Part shown: positions 9,293 through 17,927 of the stretch, in pieces
Layout: the number at the start of each line of letters is the position of its first letter
Numbering within the stretch: the stretch's first letter is position 1
NCBI GenBank assembly: GCA_036257595.1
Contig: DATAFF010000155.1
Coordinates: 1 to 64,000 of the forward strand
Origin: DATAFF01 sp036257595
GTDB taxonomy: Bacteria; Pseudomonadota; Alphaproteobacteria; Rhizobiales; Aestuariivirgaceae
Reading direction: 5' to 3'
DNA: 64,000 nt
Notes under the pieces: model-generated
What the model saw: only the letters and a program-made list of their open reading frames with translations
Told to the model about the DNA's origin: nothing
Database searches by the model: none
Made by a program: the position numbers and the translations under genes

Positions 9293-10051
9293 ATGTCGAA
9301 CTTTGAAGGGCGTGTCGCTGTCATCACCGGCGGAGGCCGCGGGATGGGTCGGGCCCATGCCTGCCTGCTGGCCGCGCGCGGCGCATCGGTCGTCGTCCAG
9401 GATATTCTCGAGAGCGAGGCCCATGAGACCGTCCGCATGGTCAGGGATGCGGGCGGTGAAGCGCAAGCGATCATATGCGATGTCACCGATATTCGCATCC
9501 TTCGCACGGCGCTTGCCGCGATGGAGCGCCGGCTTGGGCATCTCGATATCCTGGTGAACAATGCCGGCATCGGCAGCGAGGCGCCGCTCGAAGAGATCAC
9601 CGAGCAGGAATTCGATCGAATGTTCGCGGTTCACGTCAAAGGCAGTTTCTTTGCGACACAAGCGGTGGTCCCGGGCATGAAGGCGCGCCGTACCGGCAAG
9701 ATCATCAACATCTCTTCCATCTGGGGAATGGTCGGCCACCACGCCGCGTCCGATTATTGCGGTGCCAAGGCTGCCCTTCTCGGCCTAACCAAGGCGTGGG
9801 CCCGTGAATTGGCGCCATGGAACATCCATGTCAATGCAGTGGCGCCCGGTGGGGTGCTTACCGAAATGGTGCTGCAGCAGCCCAATATCGAAACGCGCAT
9901 GGCTGACAAGATCAAGCTCGTGCCGCTCGGCCGCTATGCCGATCCGTCCGAGATTGCCGCCACCGTCGCCTTTCTCGCCTCCTCGGAGGCCGATTTCATC
10001 ACCGGCCAGGTCATCAGCCCCAATGGTGGCCAGACCATCGTCGGCATTTGA
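9293..10051 (+). CDS. SDR-family oxidoreductase (second of a tandem pair)
   Basis: 252 residues. Cofactor motif TGGGRGMGRA, NNAG, catalytic serine in NISSIWGM, Y-x3-K in DYCGAKAA, and the shared end ITGQVISPNGGQ. A GGAAGG ribosome-binding site lies a few bases before the ATG at 9293. It lies 21 bp after its paralogue and 15 bp before the second LLM monooxygenase. The tandem copies could catalyse consecutive oxidations, or accept alternative stereoisomers or chain lengths; the sequence alone does not decide. Confidence 0.88.
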   Translation: MSNFEGRVAVITGGGRGMGRAHACLLAARGASVVVQDILESEAHETVRMVRDAGGEAQAIICDVTDIRILRTALAAMERRLGHLDILVNNAGIGSEAPLEEITEQEFDRMFAVHVKGSFFATQAVVPGMKARRTGKIINISSIWGMVGHHAASDYCGAKAALLGLTKAWARELAPWNIHVNAVAPGGVLTEMVLQQPNIETRMADKIKLVPLGRYADPSEIAATVAFLASSEADFITGQVISPNGGQTIVGI

Positions 10052-10066
10052 CGAGGAGACGACAGC

Positions 10067-11155
10067 ATGAAACTTGGACTTTTCAACCTGATGACGCTGC
10101 GCGGTTCGAACGACGGCCGACAAATGATCGACGAGACGCTCGATTTGGTGAAGCTCGCCGAGGCGATCGGCTTCGACACCGCCTGGATGGCTGAGCATCA
10201 CTTCTCGAATTACAGCATGTGCGTGTCGCCCCTGGTCATGGCAGCCTACTGCGCCGGCGTGACGAGCACCATTCGGCTGGGGACCGCGGTGCTGGTCTTG
10301 CCGCTCTATCATCCTGTCCGCATGGTCGAGGAAATGGGTCTGGTCGATCAAATCAGCAACGGTCGGTTGGTAGTCGGGATCGGCACCGGCTATCAGGGTT
10401 ACGAGTTCGACCATTTCGGGATCAATCTCGAGGAGCGTGTCGAGCGCTCCTTGGAGATGGCCGACATCATCGAGCGCTTCGTCGAGAGCGAGACATTCTC
10501 CTATTCCGGCAGGCATTACATGCTGAAGGAGATGCCGATTTGCACCCGCATGCTGAACGGCCGCCGCCCCGATATCTATGTTGCCGGCGCTCAGCCCGAG
10601 CTTGTCGAGAGGGCCGCCCGTGACGGCTGGATCCCCTTCATAACCGTCGGTGCGCAGGGCAGCGATGTCCTTGCACGCCAGCGACAATATTACGAGGGAA
10701 TCTTTGCCAAGGTCGGGCGGGATCCGCATACGATGCCCTTCGCGGTGCAACGCTACATCTATGTCACCGACAATCGGGCCGACGCTCGCGACGCCGCCGA
10801 GCGCATCCTCTATGTCAACCGCCTCGCCTTCAGCATGCGGTTCAACTACCAGGAGCTTGACGGCGCCCAGCTCAAGCCGATCCCCTATAAGGACGAGCCA
10901 ACTCCGGAGCAGATCATCGACAATGTCATCATTGGCTCTCCCGAACACTGTGCTTCGCGGATCATCGCCGAAGCGCAAACGGTCAAGATGAGCGACCTGA
11001 GCTGCTTCATGCAATTTGGTGGCATGGAAGGGCGTCGAGCGCTGCGCTCGCTCGAGCGGTTCGGCGCCGAGGTCGTGCCTCTGCTCGAGAGCGAACTTGG
11101 ATCGGTCATCACCGGTAGCCCGCGGAGCGCAGTGCCAAGAGCAGCTTCCGGTTAG
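10067..11155 (+). CDS. LLM-class flavin-dependent monooxygenase (second copy)
   Basis: 362 residues, starting MKLGLFNLMTLRG, with WMAEHHFSNYS and the NGRLVVGIGTGYQGYEFDHF segment characteristic of luciferase-like oxidoreductases. It is clearly paralogous to the protein at 2538-3605 (same opening, the same EHHFxN motif, similar C-terminal SCFMxF). It is followed one base later by a flavin reductase, the usual partner supplying FMNH2, so a two-component monooxygenase is likely. Having two paralogues in divergent transcription units suggests two oxidative steps or two substrates. Confidence 0.9.
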   Translation: MKLGLFNLMTLRGSNDGRQMIDETLDLVKLAEAIGFDTAWMAEHHFSNYSMCVSPLVMAAYCAGVTSTIRLGTAVLVLPLYHPVRMVEEMGLVDQISNGRLVVGIGTGYQGYEFDHFGINLEERVERSLEMADIIERFVESETFSYSGRHYMLKEMPICTRMLNGRRPDIYVAGAQPELVERAARDGWIPFITVGAQGSDVLARQRQYYEGIFAKVGRDPHTMPFAVQRYIYVTDNRADARDAAERILYVNRLAFSMRFNYQELDGAQLKPIPYKDEPTPEQIIDNVIIGSPEHCASRIIAEAQTVKMSDLSCFMQFGGMEGRRALRSLERFGAEVVPLLESELGSVITGSPRSAVPRAASG

Positions 11156-11156
11156 A

Positions 11157-11642
11157 ATGGAACAACATCGAACAGCTTTTATTTCGGCGATGGCGCGCGT
11201 CGCATCGGGCGTGAGCGTGGTGACAAGCGATGGCCCTGCCGGTCGTGCCGGCCTGACCGTCAGTGCAATGTGCTCGCTATCGGCCGATCCACCGGCAGTA
11301 CTCGTGTGCATCAACCGGGCGAGCCACGCTGGCCGGATCATCCGCATCAACGGAGTCTTCTGCGTGAGTGTCCTGGCTTCGCACCAGACCGAGATTGCGC
11401 GGCGCTTTGCCGGTCCGACGGTGCAAGGGGACAAGTTCCTCGATGTCGGCTGGGACCGCTTCATCACCGGCGCGCCGGCCCTGCGGGAGGCCGTCGCCAT
11501 TTTCGACTGCAACCTCACCAGAGGTGCCGATTTCGGCAGCCACGACATTCTCATCGGAGTCGTGGCAGAGAGCGAGGAGCGAAGCGGATCGCCCCTCATC
11601 TATGCGGCGCGGACCTACTGTGTCCCGGCGGCCCTTCCTTGA
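11157..11642 (+). CDS. Flavin reductase family protein (monooxygenase reductase component)
   Basis: 161 residues, HpaC/FMN-binding split-barrel type: RVASGVSVVTSDGPAGRAG, then GLTVSAMCSLSADPPAVLVCIN, the flavin-binding signature region. The ATG at 11157 follows the LLM stop by one base; the longer open frame from 11016 lies inside the LLM gene. Its expected role is NAD(P)H-dependent reduction of FMN or FAD for the adjacent LLM monooxygenase, and possibly for the one at 2538. Last gene of the operon beginning at 3825; it converges with the GntR gene 20 bp away. Confidence 0.9.
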   Translation: MEQHRTAFISAMARVASGVSVVTSDGPAGRAGLTVSAMCSLSADPPAVLVCINRASHAGRIIRINGVFCVSVLASHQTEIARRFAGPTVQGDKFLDVGWDRFITGAPALREAVAIFDCNLTRGADFGSHDILIGVVAESEERSGSPLIYAARTYCVPAALP

Positions 11643-11662
11643 ATTTCGAGCCTGTCGGGCTG

Positions 11663-12349
11663 CTATCGGCTCAGATTTGACAGGGCTTGCGTCAGCGAGG
11701 ATTTCACATTGATGATATGCGACTCGAGCAGCTCCGATGCCGCGTCGAATTGCTGGGCGCTGCAAAGCTTGACCAGCTCGGCATGTTCCTTCTCTGCACG
11801 CTCCATGCCATCCGTATAGGTCAGCTGAAGGCGGGTATGGCGGTCCGAGGCCTGTAACAGCGCCGTCACGATGGTCATTGTGCGTGGCCGGTTGCTATGC
11901 TGGTACAGCATCAGGTGGAACTGCGTATTGAGCTCGCCCCAGCGTATGACGTTGTTGGTCCTGAGTTCGTGACTGTACTCGTCGAGAATGGCTTCGAGTC
12001 GGGCGAAGTCGCCGCCGGTCAATCGCGGCGCGGAGGCCCGCAACAGCCATGGTTCGAGCAATGTTCGCAGGTCGAAAAGTTCCTCGATTTCGGCAATCGA
12101 AAGCTCCGACACCACCGCTCCGCGGTGCGGGATGATCTTGATCAAACCCTCGGCTTCGAGCTGCAGCAGGGCCTCGCGCAACGGAATACGACTGATCCCG
12201 AATTCGGACGCGAGCGCGTCCTGCCGGAGCTGGAAACCTGCCGGGAAGCTGCCGGTGAGAATGCGGCGTCGCAGCTCCTCGGCTGTTGCGGCGGCCAGCG
12301 TCCGATGCGCCAGTCCCTTGGTTATTCCGGCAGCGATGGGCGAGTTCAT
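11663..12349 (-). CDS. GntR-family regulator, FCD (FadR/VanR-like) subfamily
   Basis: 228 residues. N-terminal winged helix (TAEELRRRILTGSFPAGFQL, then EFGISRIPLREAL) and a C-terminal all-helical FCD effector domain from about residue 85, with metal-ligand-type histidines (TQFHLMLYQHSN). The open frame runs upstream to 13222, but that part is antisense to the aldolase gene; the ATG at 12349 gives a family-length protein. It diverges from the aldolase/ABC operon. A TTGTATACAA palindrome inside the divergent promoter, repeated at the second operon near 19943, is its probable operator. The effector is likely an organic or sugar acid. Confidence 0.9.
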   Translation of the reverse strand: MNSPIAAGITKGLAHRTLAAATAEELRRRILTGSFPAGFQLRQDALASEFGISRIPLREALLQLEAEGLIKIIPHRGAVVSELSIAEIEELFDLRTLLEPWLLRASAPRLTGGDFARLEAILDEYSHELRTNNVIRWGELNTQFHLMLYQHSNRPRTMTIVTALLQASDRHTRLQLTYTDGMERAEKEHAELVKLCSAQQFDAASELLESHIINVKSSLTQALSNLSR

Positions 12350-12382
12350 TGGACGTCCATGGTCATTAGCGACGGCCCGATA

Positions 12383-12412
12383 TTGACATAAGATTTGTAT
12401 ACAATCTACGAT
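12383..12412 (+). promoter_or_regulatory. Promoter of the aldolase operon
   Basis: TTGACA (12383-12388) and TACGAT (12407-12412) are separated by 18 bp and lie 25 bp before the aldolase start. The GntR-type palindrome occupies the spacer, an arrangement that would let a bound repressor block RNA polymerase. Confidence 0.5.
12395..12404. promoter_or_regulatory. GntR/FCD operator palindrome TTGTATACAA
   Basis: Perfect 10-bp palindrome TTGTATACAA between the putative -35 and -10 boxes, 45 bp upstream of the divergent GntR gene. FCD-type GntR regulators commonly bind short symmetric elements of the TTGTATACAA kind. A near-copy lies at 19943-19952. Confidence 0.6.
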
Positions 12413-12436
12413 CTTACGGGATGTCAGGAGGTGGCC

Positions 12437-13360
12437 ATGGCGGCTCGAGTGACTTGGCAAGGTGTCTTTCCGGCGGTCACGACGCAATTCAAACCGGACT
12501 TCAGCCTGGATGTGACGGCCACCCATCGAGTCTTGACGGCCCTGGTTCGTGATGGCGCGGCCGGTCTCATCGTCTGCGGCACAGTCGGCGAGAATTGCAG
12601 CCTGACGCGTCAGGAGAAGGTGGCAGTCATCGAGGCCGCCTGCGATGCAGCCGGCAAGCGCGTCCCGGTGCTGGCAGGCATCGCCGAATACACCACATCC
12701 TTTGCCACCGAGATGATCGCCGAAGCGGCGCGCGCCGGGGTCGATGGCGTGATGGTCATGCCGGCACTTGTTTATTCTTCGAAGCCGCATGAGACGGCTA
12801 TGCATTTCCGCAGTGTTGCCAAGGCAACCGATCTGCCGGTAATGGTCTACAACAATCCGCCGATCTATCGCACCGATGTCACCCCTCCCATTCTGGCGGA
12901 CCTCGCGGATTGCGAGAACATCGTCGCGTTCAAGGATTCCTCGGGGGATACCCGCCGATTCACCGATGTGAGAAACAGCGTCGGCGATCGCTTCATCATA
13001 TTTGCCGGTCTCGACGATGTAGTTGTCGAGAGCGTTCTCATGGGGGCTGTCGGGTGGGTCTCGGGCATGTCGAACGCTTTCCCACAGGAGGGCGAGGCAT
13101 TGTTCCGCCTGGCTCGTGAAGGCCGCTACGAGGATCTGATGCCGCTCTATCGCTGGTTCATGCCGCTTCTTCATCTCGACGCTCGTCCTGATCTCGTCCA
13201 ATGCATCAAGCTTTGCGAGCATCTGGTCGGCCGCGGCTCGGCGCTGACGAGGCCGCCGCGGCTGCCGCTCGAGGGAGCAGAACGTCAGGAAGTGGAAGAG
13301 ATCGTCCGCAACGCCCTTGCCAACCGGCCTGCCCTGCCAGTCAGATACAAGGCGGCATAG
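12437..13360 (+). CDS. Dihydrodipicolinate synthase/N-acetylneuraminate lyase family aldolase
   Basis: 307 residues, class I aldolase TIM barrel of the DapA superfamily. Visible motifs are GTVGEN in the substrate-binding loop (G-T-x-G-E pattern), the catalytic tyrosine in VMVYNNPP, and the Schiff-base lysine in VAFKDSSGD. The ATG at 12437 has AGGAGGT at 12425-12431. Biosynthetic DapA is not expected in a GntR-controlled catabolic operon next to an ABC ATPase, so cleavage of a 2-keto sugar acid or hydroxy-keto acid is more likely. Exact substrate unknown. Confidence 0.9.
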   Translation: MAARVTWQGVFPAVTTQFKPDFSLDVTATHRVLTALVRDGAAGLIVCGTVGENCSLTRQEKVAVIEAACDAAGKRVPVLAGIAEYTTSFATEMIAEAARAGVDGVMVMPALVYSSKPHETAMHFRSVAKATDLPVMVYNNPPIYRTDVTPPILADLADCENIVAFKDSSGDTRRFTDVRNSVGDRFIIFAGLDDVVVESVLMGAVGWVSGMSNAFPQEGEALFRLAREGRYEDLMPLYRWFMPLLHLDARPDLVQCIKLCEHLVGRGSALTRPPRLPLEGAERQEVEEIVRNALANRPALPVRYKAA

Positions 13361-13383
13361 GATAGCTACGAACGCGGATCTTA

Positions 13384-14427
13384 ATGGACGCGCTTCTTCG
13401 ATTGCGGAATGTTTCGAAGAGCTTCGGCAGGACGTCTGCCGTCAAGCCGGTCGATCTGGAGATCCATCGCGGCGATTTCTTCGCCATCCTTGGGCCGTCC
13501 GGCTGCGGCAAGACAACGCTTCTGCGCATGATCGGCGGCTTTGTCGAACCGACCACCGGCAGGATCGAGATCGCCGGCAAGGATGTCACGGCGCTCGGTC
13601 CGGAGCGGCGCCCGACCAACATGGTGTTCCAGGGCTACGGCCTGTTCCCGCATATGACGGTCAAGCAGAACGTCGCCTATGGCCTGCGCATCGCCAAGCT
13701 CCCCAAGCAGGAAATCGCCGAGCGCACCGGGGAGGCACTGGCGCTCGTCCATCTCGAGGAGCTCGAATCGCGCATGGTGCAGGAGCTTTCGGGCGGCCAA
13801 CAGCAGCGCGTCGCTCTGGCGCGGGCACTGATTATGCGACCGCCCGTCCTGCTACTCGATGAACCCTTGGCCGCGCTTGACCTCAAGCTTCGTCAGGCGA
13901 TGCAGGAGGAGCTGCGCCGTATCCACAGCGACATTGGCGGGACATTCGTGTTCGTCACCCACGATCAGGGCGAGGCGATGAGCCTGGCCAATCGACTGGG
14001 TGTGATGCATCAGGGTGAGATGATCCAGGTGGGCTCTCCCCAGGATGTTTACCGGCGACCGAAAAGCGCCTTCGTGGCGGCTTTCGTGGGCGACGCAAAT
14101 ATTCTCAAGGGCAATCGCAGGGCGGGAGTGGTCACCCTGGAAGCGGGCGCGCGCTTTCGCTCCGAAGGGCCGGAGTCGTCGGTGATGGTGGTGGTGCGCC
14201 CTGAGTCGATTGCGATCAATTGTCCGCAGCCCGACGGCGAATGCACATTGCAAGGCCGGATTGGCGACATGATCTTCATGGGGTCTCACATCCGCTACTC
14301 CGTGGATGTCGCAGGACTTTCGCCGATCATGGTCCAGGTGAACCCCGGATCAGCACCGCCGATGAACCGCGGCGAAGAAGTGTCGCTGTCCTGGACACCC
14401 GACAATCAGACAATCCTGGTGACGTGA
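13384..14427 (+). CDS. ABC transporter ATP-binding protein (PotA-type)
   Basis: 347 residues: Walker A GPSGCGKT, Q-loop VFQGYGL, signature LSGGQQQR, Walker B LLLDEPLAALD, VTHDQ, and a C-terminal TOBE-like domain (VVRPESIAI). No permease or binding protein follows it. The matching PotB/PotC/PotD-like genes are on the opposite strand at 17154-19910 and lack an ATPase, so this protein most likely energises them. The shared palindrome at the two promoters supports one regulon. Confidence 0.92.
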   Translation: MDALLRLRNVSKSFGRTSAVKPVDLEIHRGDFFAILGPSGCGKTTLLRMIGGFVEPTTGRIEIAGKDVTALGPERRPTNMVFQGYGLFPHMTVKQNVAYGLRIAKLPKQEIAERTGEALALVHLEELESRMVQELSGGQQQRVALARALIMRPPVLLLDEPLAALDLKLRQAMQEELRRIHSDIGGTFVFVTHDQGEAMSLANRLGVMHQGEMIQVGSPQDVYRRPKSAFVAAFVGDANILKGNRRAGVVTLEAGARFRSEGPESSVMVVVRPESIAINCPQPDGECTLQGRIGDMIFMGSHIRYSVDVAGLSPIMVQVNPGSAPPMNRGEEVSLSWTPDNQTILVT

Positions 14428-14428
14428 A

Positions 14429-15301
14429 ATGCCGCAAATCGAGTGCATTCTCGAGCACCAGGACCTGATCGGCGAGTCGCCGCTGTGGAGCGTATCTGAA
14501 GGTGCGCTCTATTGGGTCGATGTCATTGCACAACGCATCTATCGACTTGCGCTCGCGAGACGGCAATGCACGCAATGGATGATGCCGGAAGCAATCGGCT
14601 CAATCGCCTTCCGTCACGGCGGTGGGCTGGTGGCCGGCATGCGCAGCGGCATCTACGCACTCGATATCGACTCCGGTCGCCGCGAGGCATTGTTCGAGCT
14701 CGGCTCCGATGCGCCGGGTCTCCGCTTTAATGACGGCAAGTGCGACCGTGCCGGACGATTCTGGTCGGGCACCATGGATGATCGGAGCTTCGCGCCGGTC
14801 GGCAAGCTCTATCGCCTGGATGCGCCAGGGCAATGCACTGTAGCCGACGCCGGCTTCATCATCGTCAACGGCATTGCCTGGAGTCCCGACAATCGAAGCA
14901 TGTATGTTGCCGATACGCGTCGCGATGTCGTCTATTCCTATGATTTCGACATGGCAACGGGAGCCATCGGGGGAAAGCGTCCATGGATCTCCACGGAGAA
15001 GATCGCCGGACGAGTCGATGGTGCAACCGTCGCACAGGATGGAACTTATTGGTGTGCCCATGTCCGCGGTGGCGAAGTTGCACAATACGATCCCGATGGC
15101 CGCCTCATCCAGACCATAGCGCTGCCCGTCAAATATCCGCTGATGTGCAGCTTTGGCGGGCCCAATATGGATATTCTCTTCGTCACCACCGGCCGTGCTC
15201 TCGCGACCCCCGAGGAGCTGATGGCCCAACCGTTGAGCGGCAGCGTGTTTGCCATCCACGACACCGGCAGTATCGGCATACCGGAAGGCGCGTTCGGCTG
15301 A
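14429..15301 (+). CDS. SMP-30/gluconolactonase/LRE family protein
   Basis: 290 residues, six-bladed beta-propeller lactonase family: GESPLWS near the N-terminus with the metal-ligand glutamate, LRFNDGKCDRAGRFWSGTMD in the middle, and GIAWSPDNRSMYVADT. Such enzymes hydrolyse sugar lactones to aldonic acids using a divalent metal. It begins one base after the ATPase stop and overlaps the next start (TGATG). Within this operon it suggests that an aldose-like substrate is oxidised to a lactone before aldol cleavage, although related proteins act on other esters. Confidence 0.88.
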   Translation: MPQIECILEHQDLIGESPLWSVSEGALYWVDVIAQRIYRLALARRQCTQWMMPEAIGSIAFRHGGGLVAGMRSGIYALDIDSGRREALFELGSDAPGLRFNDGKCDRAGRFWSGTMDDRSFAPVGKLYRLDAPGQCTVADAGFIIVNGIAWSPDNRSMYVADTRRDVVYSYDFDMATGAIGGKRPWISTEKIAGRVDGATVAQDGTYWCAHVRGGEVAQYDPDGRLIQTIALPVKYPLMCSFGGPNMDILFVTTGRALATPEELMAQPLSGSVFAIHDTGSIGIPEGAFG

Positions 15302-16341
15302 TGGCGCAATCTCACCTCACCATCGAAGAGCTTGCTGATCGATTGGCGCAAATCCCCCGCGTCCCGTTGGCCCATCTACCAACGCCACTGGAAGTCTGTC
15401 CGCGATTTTCCAAGGCGCTCGGCAATATCAATGTGCTGGTCAAGCGCGATGATCTGACGGGGCTCGCCTTCGGCGGCAACAAAACCCGCCAACTCGAATT
15501 CGTGTTTGGCGAGGTGCTCCGCAGCGGTGCCGACATTGTTGTAGCCGGCGCCTATACGCAATCCAATTGGTGTCGCCAGATCACCGCCGCCGCACGCAAA
15601 TTCGGCCTCGACGTGTCGCTCGTGCTGGCACATGGCGTAAAGGGACCAATGCTGCAAGGAAACCTGCTGCTCGACCGGATCATGGGCGCCGAGGTGACGA
15701 TCCTCAATGTCCTCGATGAAGAGCTGCAGCCCTATCTGGAAGCCAAGGCGAGCGAGCTGCGGGCGCAGGGCCGCAAGCCCTTCCTGATCTCTTCCTTCGA
15801 GCTCGAAACACAATCACTGGCCGCGCTTGGCTATGTCGAGGCCGTGGTCGAGATCATTCGGCAGCTCACCGTCATGGGAAGAACGCTCGACCACATTTAC
15901 GTGGCTGGTTCGGAAATGTCGCCCGCCGGCCTCAATGTCGGTGTCAAGGCGCTCGGCTTGCCGACCCGGGTGGTCTCCATCAGTCCGATCGTCTATCCAG
16001 AAGGGCGCGCCGAGGAGATCGCACGCATCGCCACGGCTTGCGCGGGACGTCTTGGTCTGGATATCGGATTCGACCCTGCCGACATTATTGTCGATGACGG
16101 ATATATCGGCCAAGCCTATGGCATTGTCTCCGATGCCGGGCGCGAAGCGATGATGTTGCTTGCCAGAACCGAAGGCATCGTGCTCGACCCTGTCTACACC
16201 AGCAAGGGCATGGCAGGTCTGATTGGTCATGCCCGTCAGGGTACAATCGGAAAAGGGGCCAACGTCGTCTTCGTGCATACCGGTGGCCTGCCCGCGCTTT
16301 TCGCCTATGCGCAGGATCTCGGCGTTTCGGAGGTGACCTAG
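15301..16341 (+). CDS. D-cysteine desulfhydrase/ACC deaminase family PLP enzyme
   Basis: 346 residues, fold-type II PLP enzyme. Opening RVPLAHLPTPLEVCPRFSKA, VKRDDLTG, and the PLP lysine in FGGNKTRQLEF are the hallmark of the D-cysteine desulfhydrase and 1-aminocyclopropane-1-carboxylate deaminase group. The start at 15301 overlaps the upstream stop by one base; the frame upstream to 14983 lies inside the lactonase gene. It would release ammonia from a D-amino acid or related amino acid to give a keto acid, which the nearby aldolases could then cleave. Confidence 0.88.
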   Translation: MAQSHLTIEELADRLAQIPRVPLAHLPTPLEVCPRFSKALGNINVLVKRDDLTGLAFGGNKTRQLEFVFGEVLRSGADIVVAGAYTQSNWCRQITAAARKFGLDVSLVLAHGVKGPMLQGNLLLDRIMGAEVTILNVLDEELQPYLEAKASELRAQGRKPFLISSFELETQSLAALGYVEAVVEIIRQLTVMGRTLDHIYVAGSEMSPAGLNVGVKALGLPTRVVSISPIVYPEGRAEEIARIATACAGRLGLDIGFDPADIIVDDGYIGQAYGIVSDAGREAMMLLARTEGIVLDPVYTSKGMAGLIGHARQGTIGKGANVVFVHTGGLPALFAYAQDLGVSEVT

Positions 16342-16376
16342 AGCATGGCTGGGTAGATCCAATCACATCATGCTCT
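16340..16376. terminator. Inverted repeat between convergent genes, possible terminator
   Basis: AGAGCATG (16340-16347) and CATGCTCT (16369-16376) form perfect 8-bp arms around a 21-base loop, exactly between two convergent genes. There is no T-tract, so intrinsic termination is uncertain. The element may instead be a piece of an intergenic repeat; the same AGAGCATG recurs at 35901. Confidence 0.35.
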
Positions 16377-17145
16377 AACGACCCCGGACGGCGGCAATCC
16401 CCGCAGTCAGGCCTTCTTGGAGAAGCCCGATATCCCAGGAGTATTGGATGAAGCGGTATCCCTCGGCCACCCTCTGACGCGCGACATCGGGCGTGAATGC
16501 GGCACAGCCCGGGACTTTTCCCAGCTCTTGGCAAATGTCGCGCACCATGCTCATCGCCGCGGTGATATCCGGATGATCGACGTCGGCCCCGAGGCCCATA
16601 TCGAGCGCCAGGTCGAAGGCCGTGACCAGCGCCACATCGATGCCGGGCACGGACAAAATTTCTCTGGCATTGTCGATCGCCTGCCGCGACTCCAGCTTGG
16701 CAATGATCAGGATCGAATCATTGGCATCGGCAATCGTCTTGCCGATCTGCCGCGCTCGAAAGAAGTCATGAGCAATCCCGAAAGCACCGCCGCGATTGCC
16801 TCGCGGCGCGTAGCGTGTTGCTTCGACTATCTCTTCGGCCTGCTTGGCGGTTCGCACATGCGGCACCATGAGCCCCATGGCACCCATATCGAGCAGCAGT
16901 CCCTCCCTCTCGAACTTCGCGCCGGGAGAATTGACGATCGGCACCAGTCCCGCGCCGCGGGCCAGCGCCAGCTGCGTCCGAAGAGCTTCCGGGCCCCAGC
17001 CGCTATGCTCATAGTCGAAGATCACGAAGTCGGCGCCACATGACGCGACGATGCCGGCAAGTCCGGCGGTGTAGAACTCGCCAATATAGGGACCGACCAC
17101 GACTTGGCCGACCTCGAGCCATTGCTTGATCTTGTTGGTGTTCAT
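16375..17145 (-). CDS. HpcH/HpaI-type class II pyruvate aldolase
   Basis: 256 residues. The opening IKQWLEVGQVVVGPYIGEF, FVIFDYEHSGWG, the catalytic-arginine region RYAPRGNRGG and the metal-ligand glutamate in AKLESRQAID match the HpaI/citrate-lyase-beta aldolase family. These enzymes cleave 4-hydroxy-2-keto acids to pyruvate plus an aldehyde with a divalent metal. It ends nine bases before the permease frame begins on the same strand and is probably the last gene of the minus-strand half of the GntR regulon. Confidence 0.9.
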   Translation of the reverse strand: MNTNKIKQWLEVGQVVVGPYIGEFYTAGLAGIVASCGADFVIFDYEHSGWGPEALRTQLALARGAGLVPIVNSPGAKFEREGLLLDMGAMGLMVPHVRTAKQAEEIVEATRYAPRGNRGGAFGIAHDFFRARQIGKTIADANDSILIIAKLESRQAIDNAREILSVPGIDVALVTAFDLALDMGLGADVDHPDITAAMSMVRDICQELGKVPGCAAFTPDVARQRVAEGYRFIQYSWDIGLLQEGLTAGIAAVRGR

Positions 17146-17153
17146 CGACCCCT

Positions 17154-17927
17154 CTATCCGCGGTAGCGCGTCAGCGACAGTCCGAGCAAGGTGGAGATGA
17201 TCGTCACCGCCAGGATCAGCGTGCCGATGGCATTGACCATCGGTGTGACGGAGGACCGCATCATGCCCCAGATCAGCGTTGGCAGAGTGTTGCCGCTGCC
17301 TATCGTGAAAAAAGTGATCACGAAATCGTCGAACGAGATGGCAACGGCAAGGAGGGCGGCTCCGAGCACCGTCGGGGCAATGATCGGTAAGGTGACGGTA
17401 GCGAATGCCTTGAGCGGCGATGCTCCGAGATCACGGGCACTTTCGAGGATTCGGATATCGAAGTCGCGGAGCTGGGCATAGACGACAAGTATGACGAAAG
17501 GCTGCGTCAACAGGATGTGGCTGGCGGTCACCGTAAACAGGTTGAGCTGCATACCGAGGCTCACATAAAAGGTGGCAAGCGACACCGCGAGCACGAGCGG
17601 CGGCAGCATCATCGGGAGGCTCAGCACGGCCAGCAGAGATGTTGCCGTGCGCCGCGGCAAGCGCGCCAGACCTGCGGCTGCGGCCGTGCCGACCACGGCC
17701 GAGACCAGGGCTACGCCGCCGCCGATGGTCAGACTGCGGCGCAGCGAGGGCGCGAATTGCGGATGCTCCAACATCGCACGCCACCACCGCAGCGACAGCT
17801 CATCGATCGGGAAATTGGTCAGCGCACGGTTGGTAAAGGCGAACAGCACGACAAGCAGCAGCGGCAGTAGCAGGAAAATGAAGAACAGCGCTGCCACCCC
17901 TACCCATATATGCGATCGCCCGATCAT
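17154..17927 (-). CDS. ABC transporter permease (PotC-type)
   Basis: 257 residues, about six membrane segments beginning with VGVAALFFIFLLLPLLLVVL. The EAA loop is ESARDLGASPLKAFATV. The ATG at 17927 overlaps the stop of the preceding permease (ATGA); the open frame upstream to 18128 overlaps that gene and is not used. It partners the permease at 17924-18760. No ATPase lies on this strand, and the one at 13384 is the likely partner. Confidence 0.88.
   Translation of the reverse strand: MIGRSHIWVGVAALFFIFLLLPLLLVVLFAFTNRALTNFPIDELSLRWWRAMLEHPQFAPSLRRSLTIGGGVALVSAVVGTAAAAGLARLPRRTATSLLAVLSLPMMLPPLVLAVSLATFYVSLGMQLNLFTVTASHILLTQPFVILVVYAQLRDFDIRILESARDLGASPLKAFATVTLPIIAPTVLGAALLAVAISFDDFVITFFTIGSGNTLPTLIWGMMRSSVTPMVNAIGTLILAVTIISTLLGLSLTRYRG

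Noticed and set aside
9785..11599. 604-codon minus-strand open frame
   Set aside because: Antisense to the second LLM, flavin reductase and SDR genes; arises from high GC and codon bias, with no recognisable domain.
12350..13222. 291-residue N-terminal extension of the GntR regulator
   Set aside because: Antisense to the DapA-family aldolase and crosses the promoter/operator region; the ATG at 12349 gives the family length.
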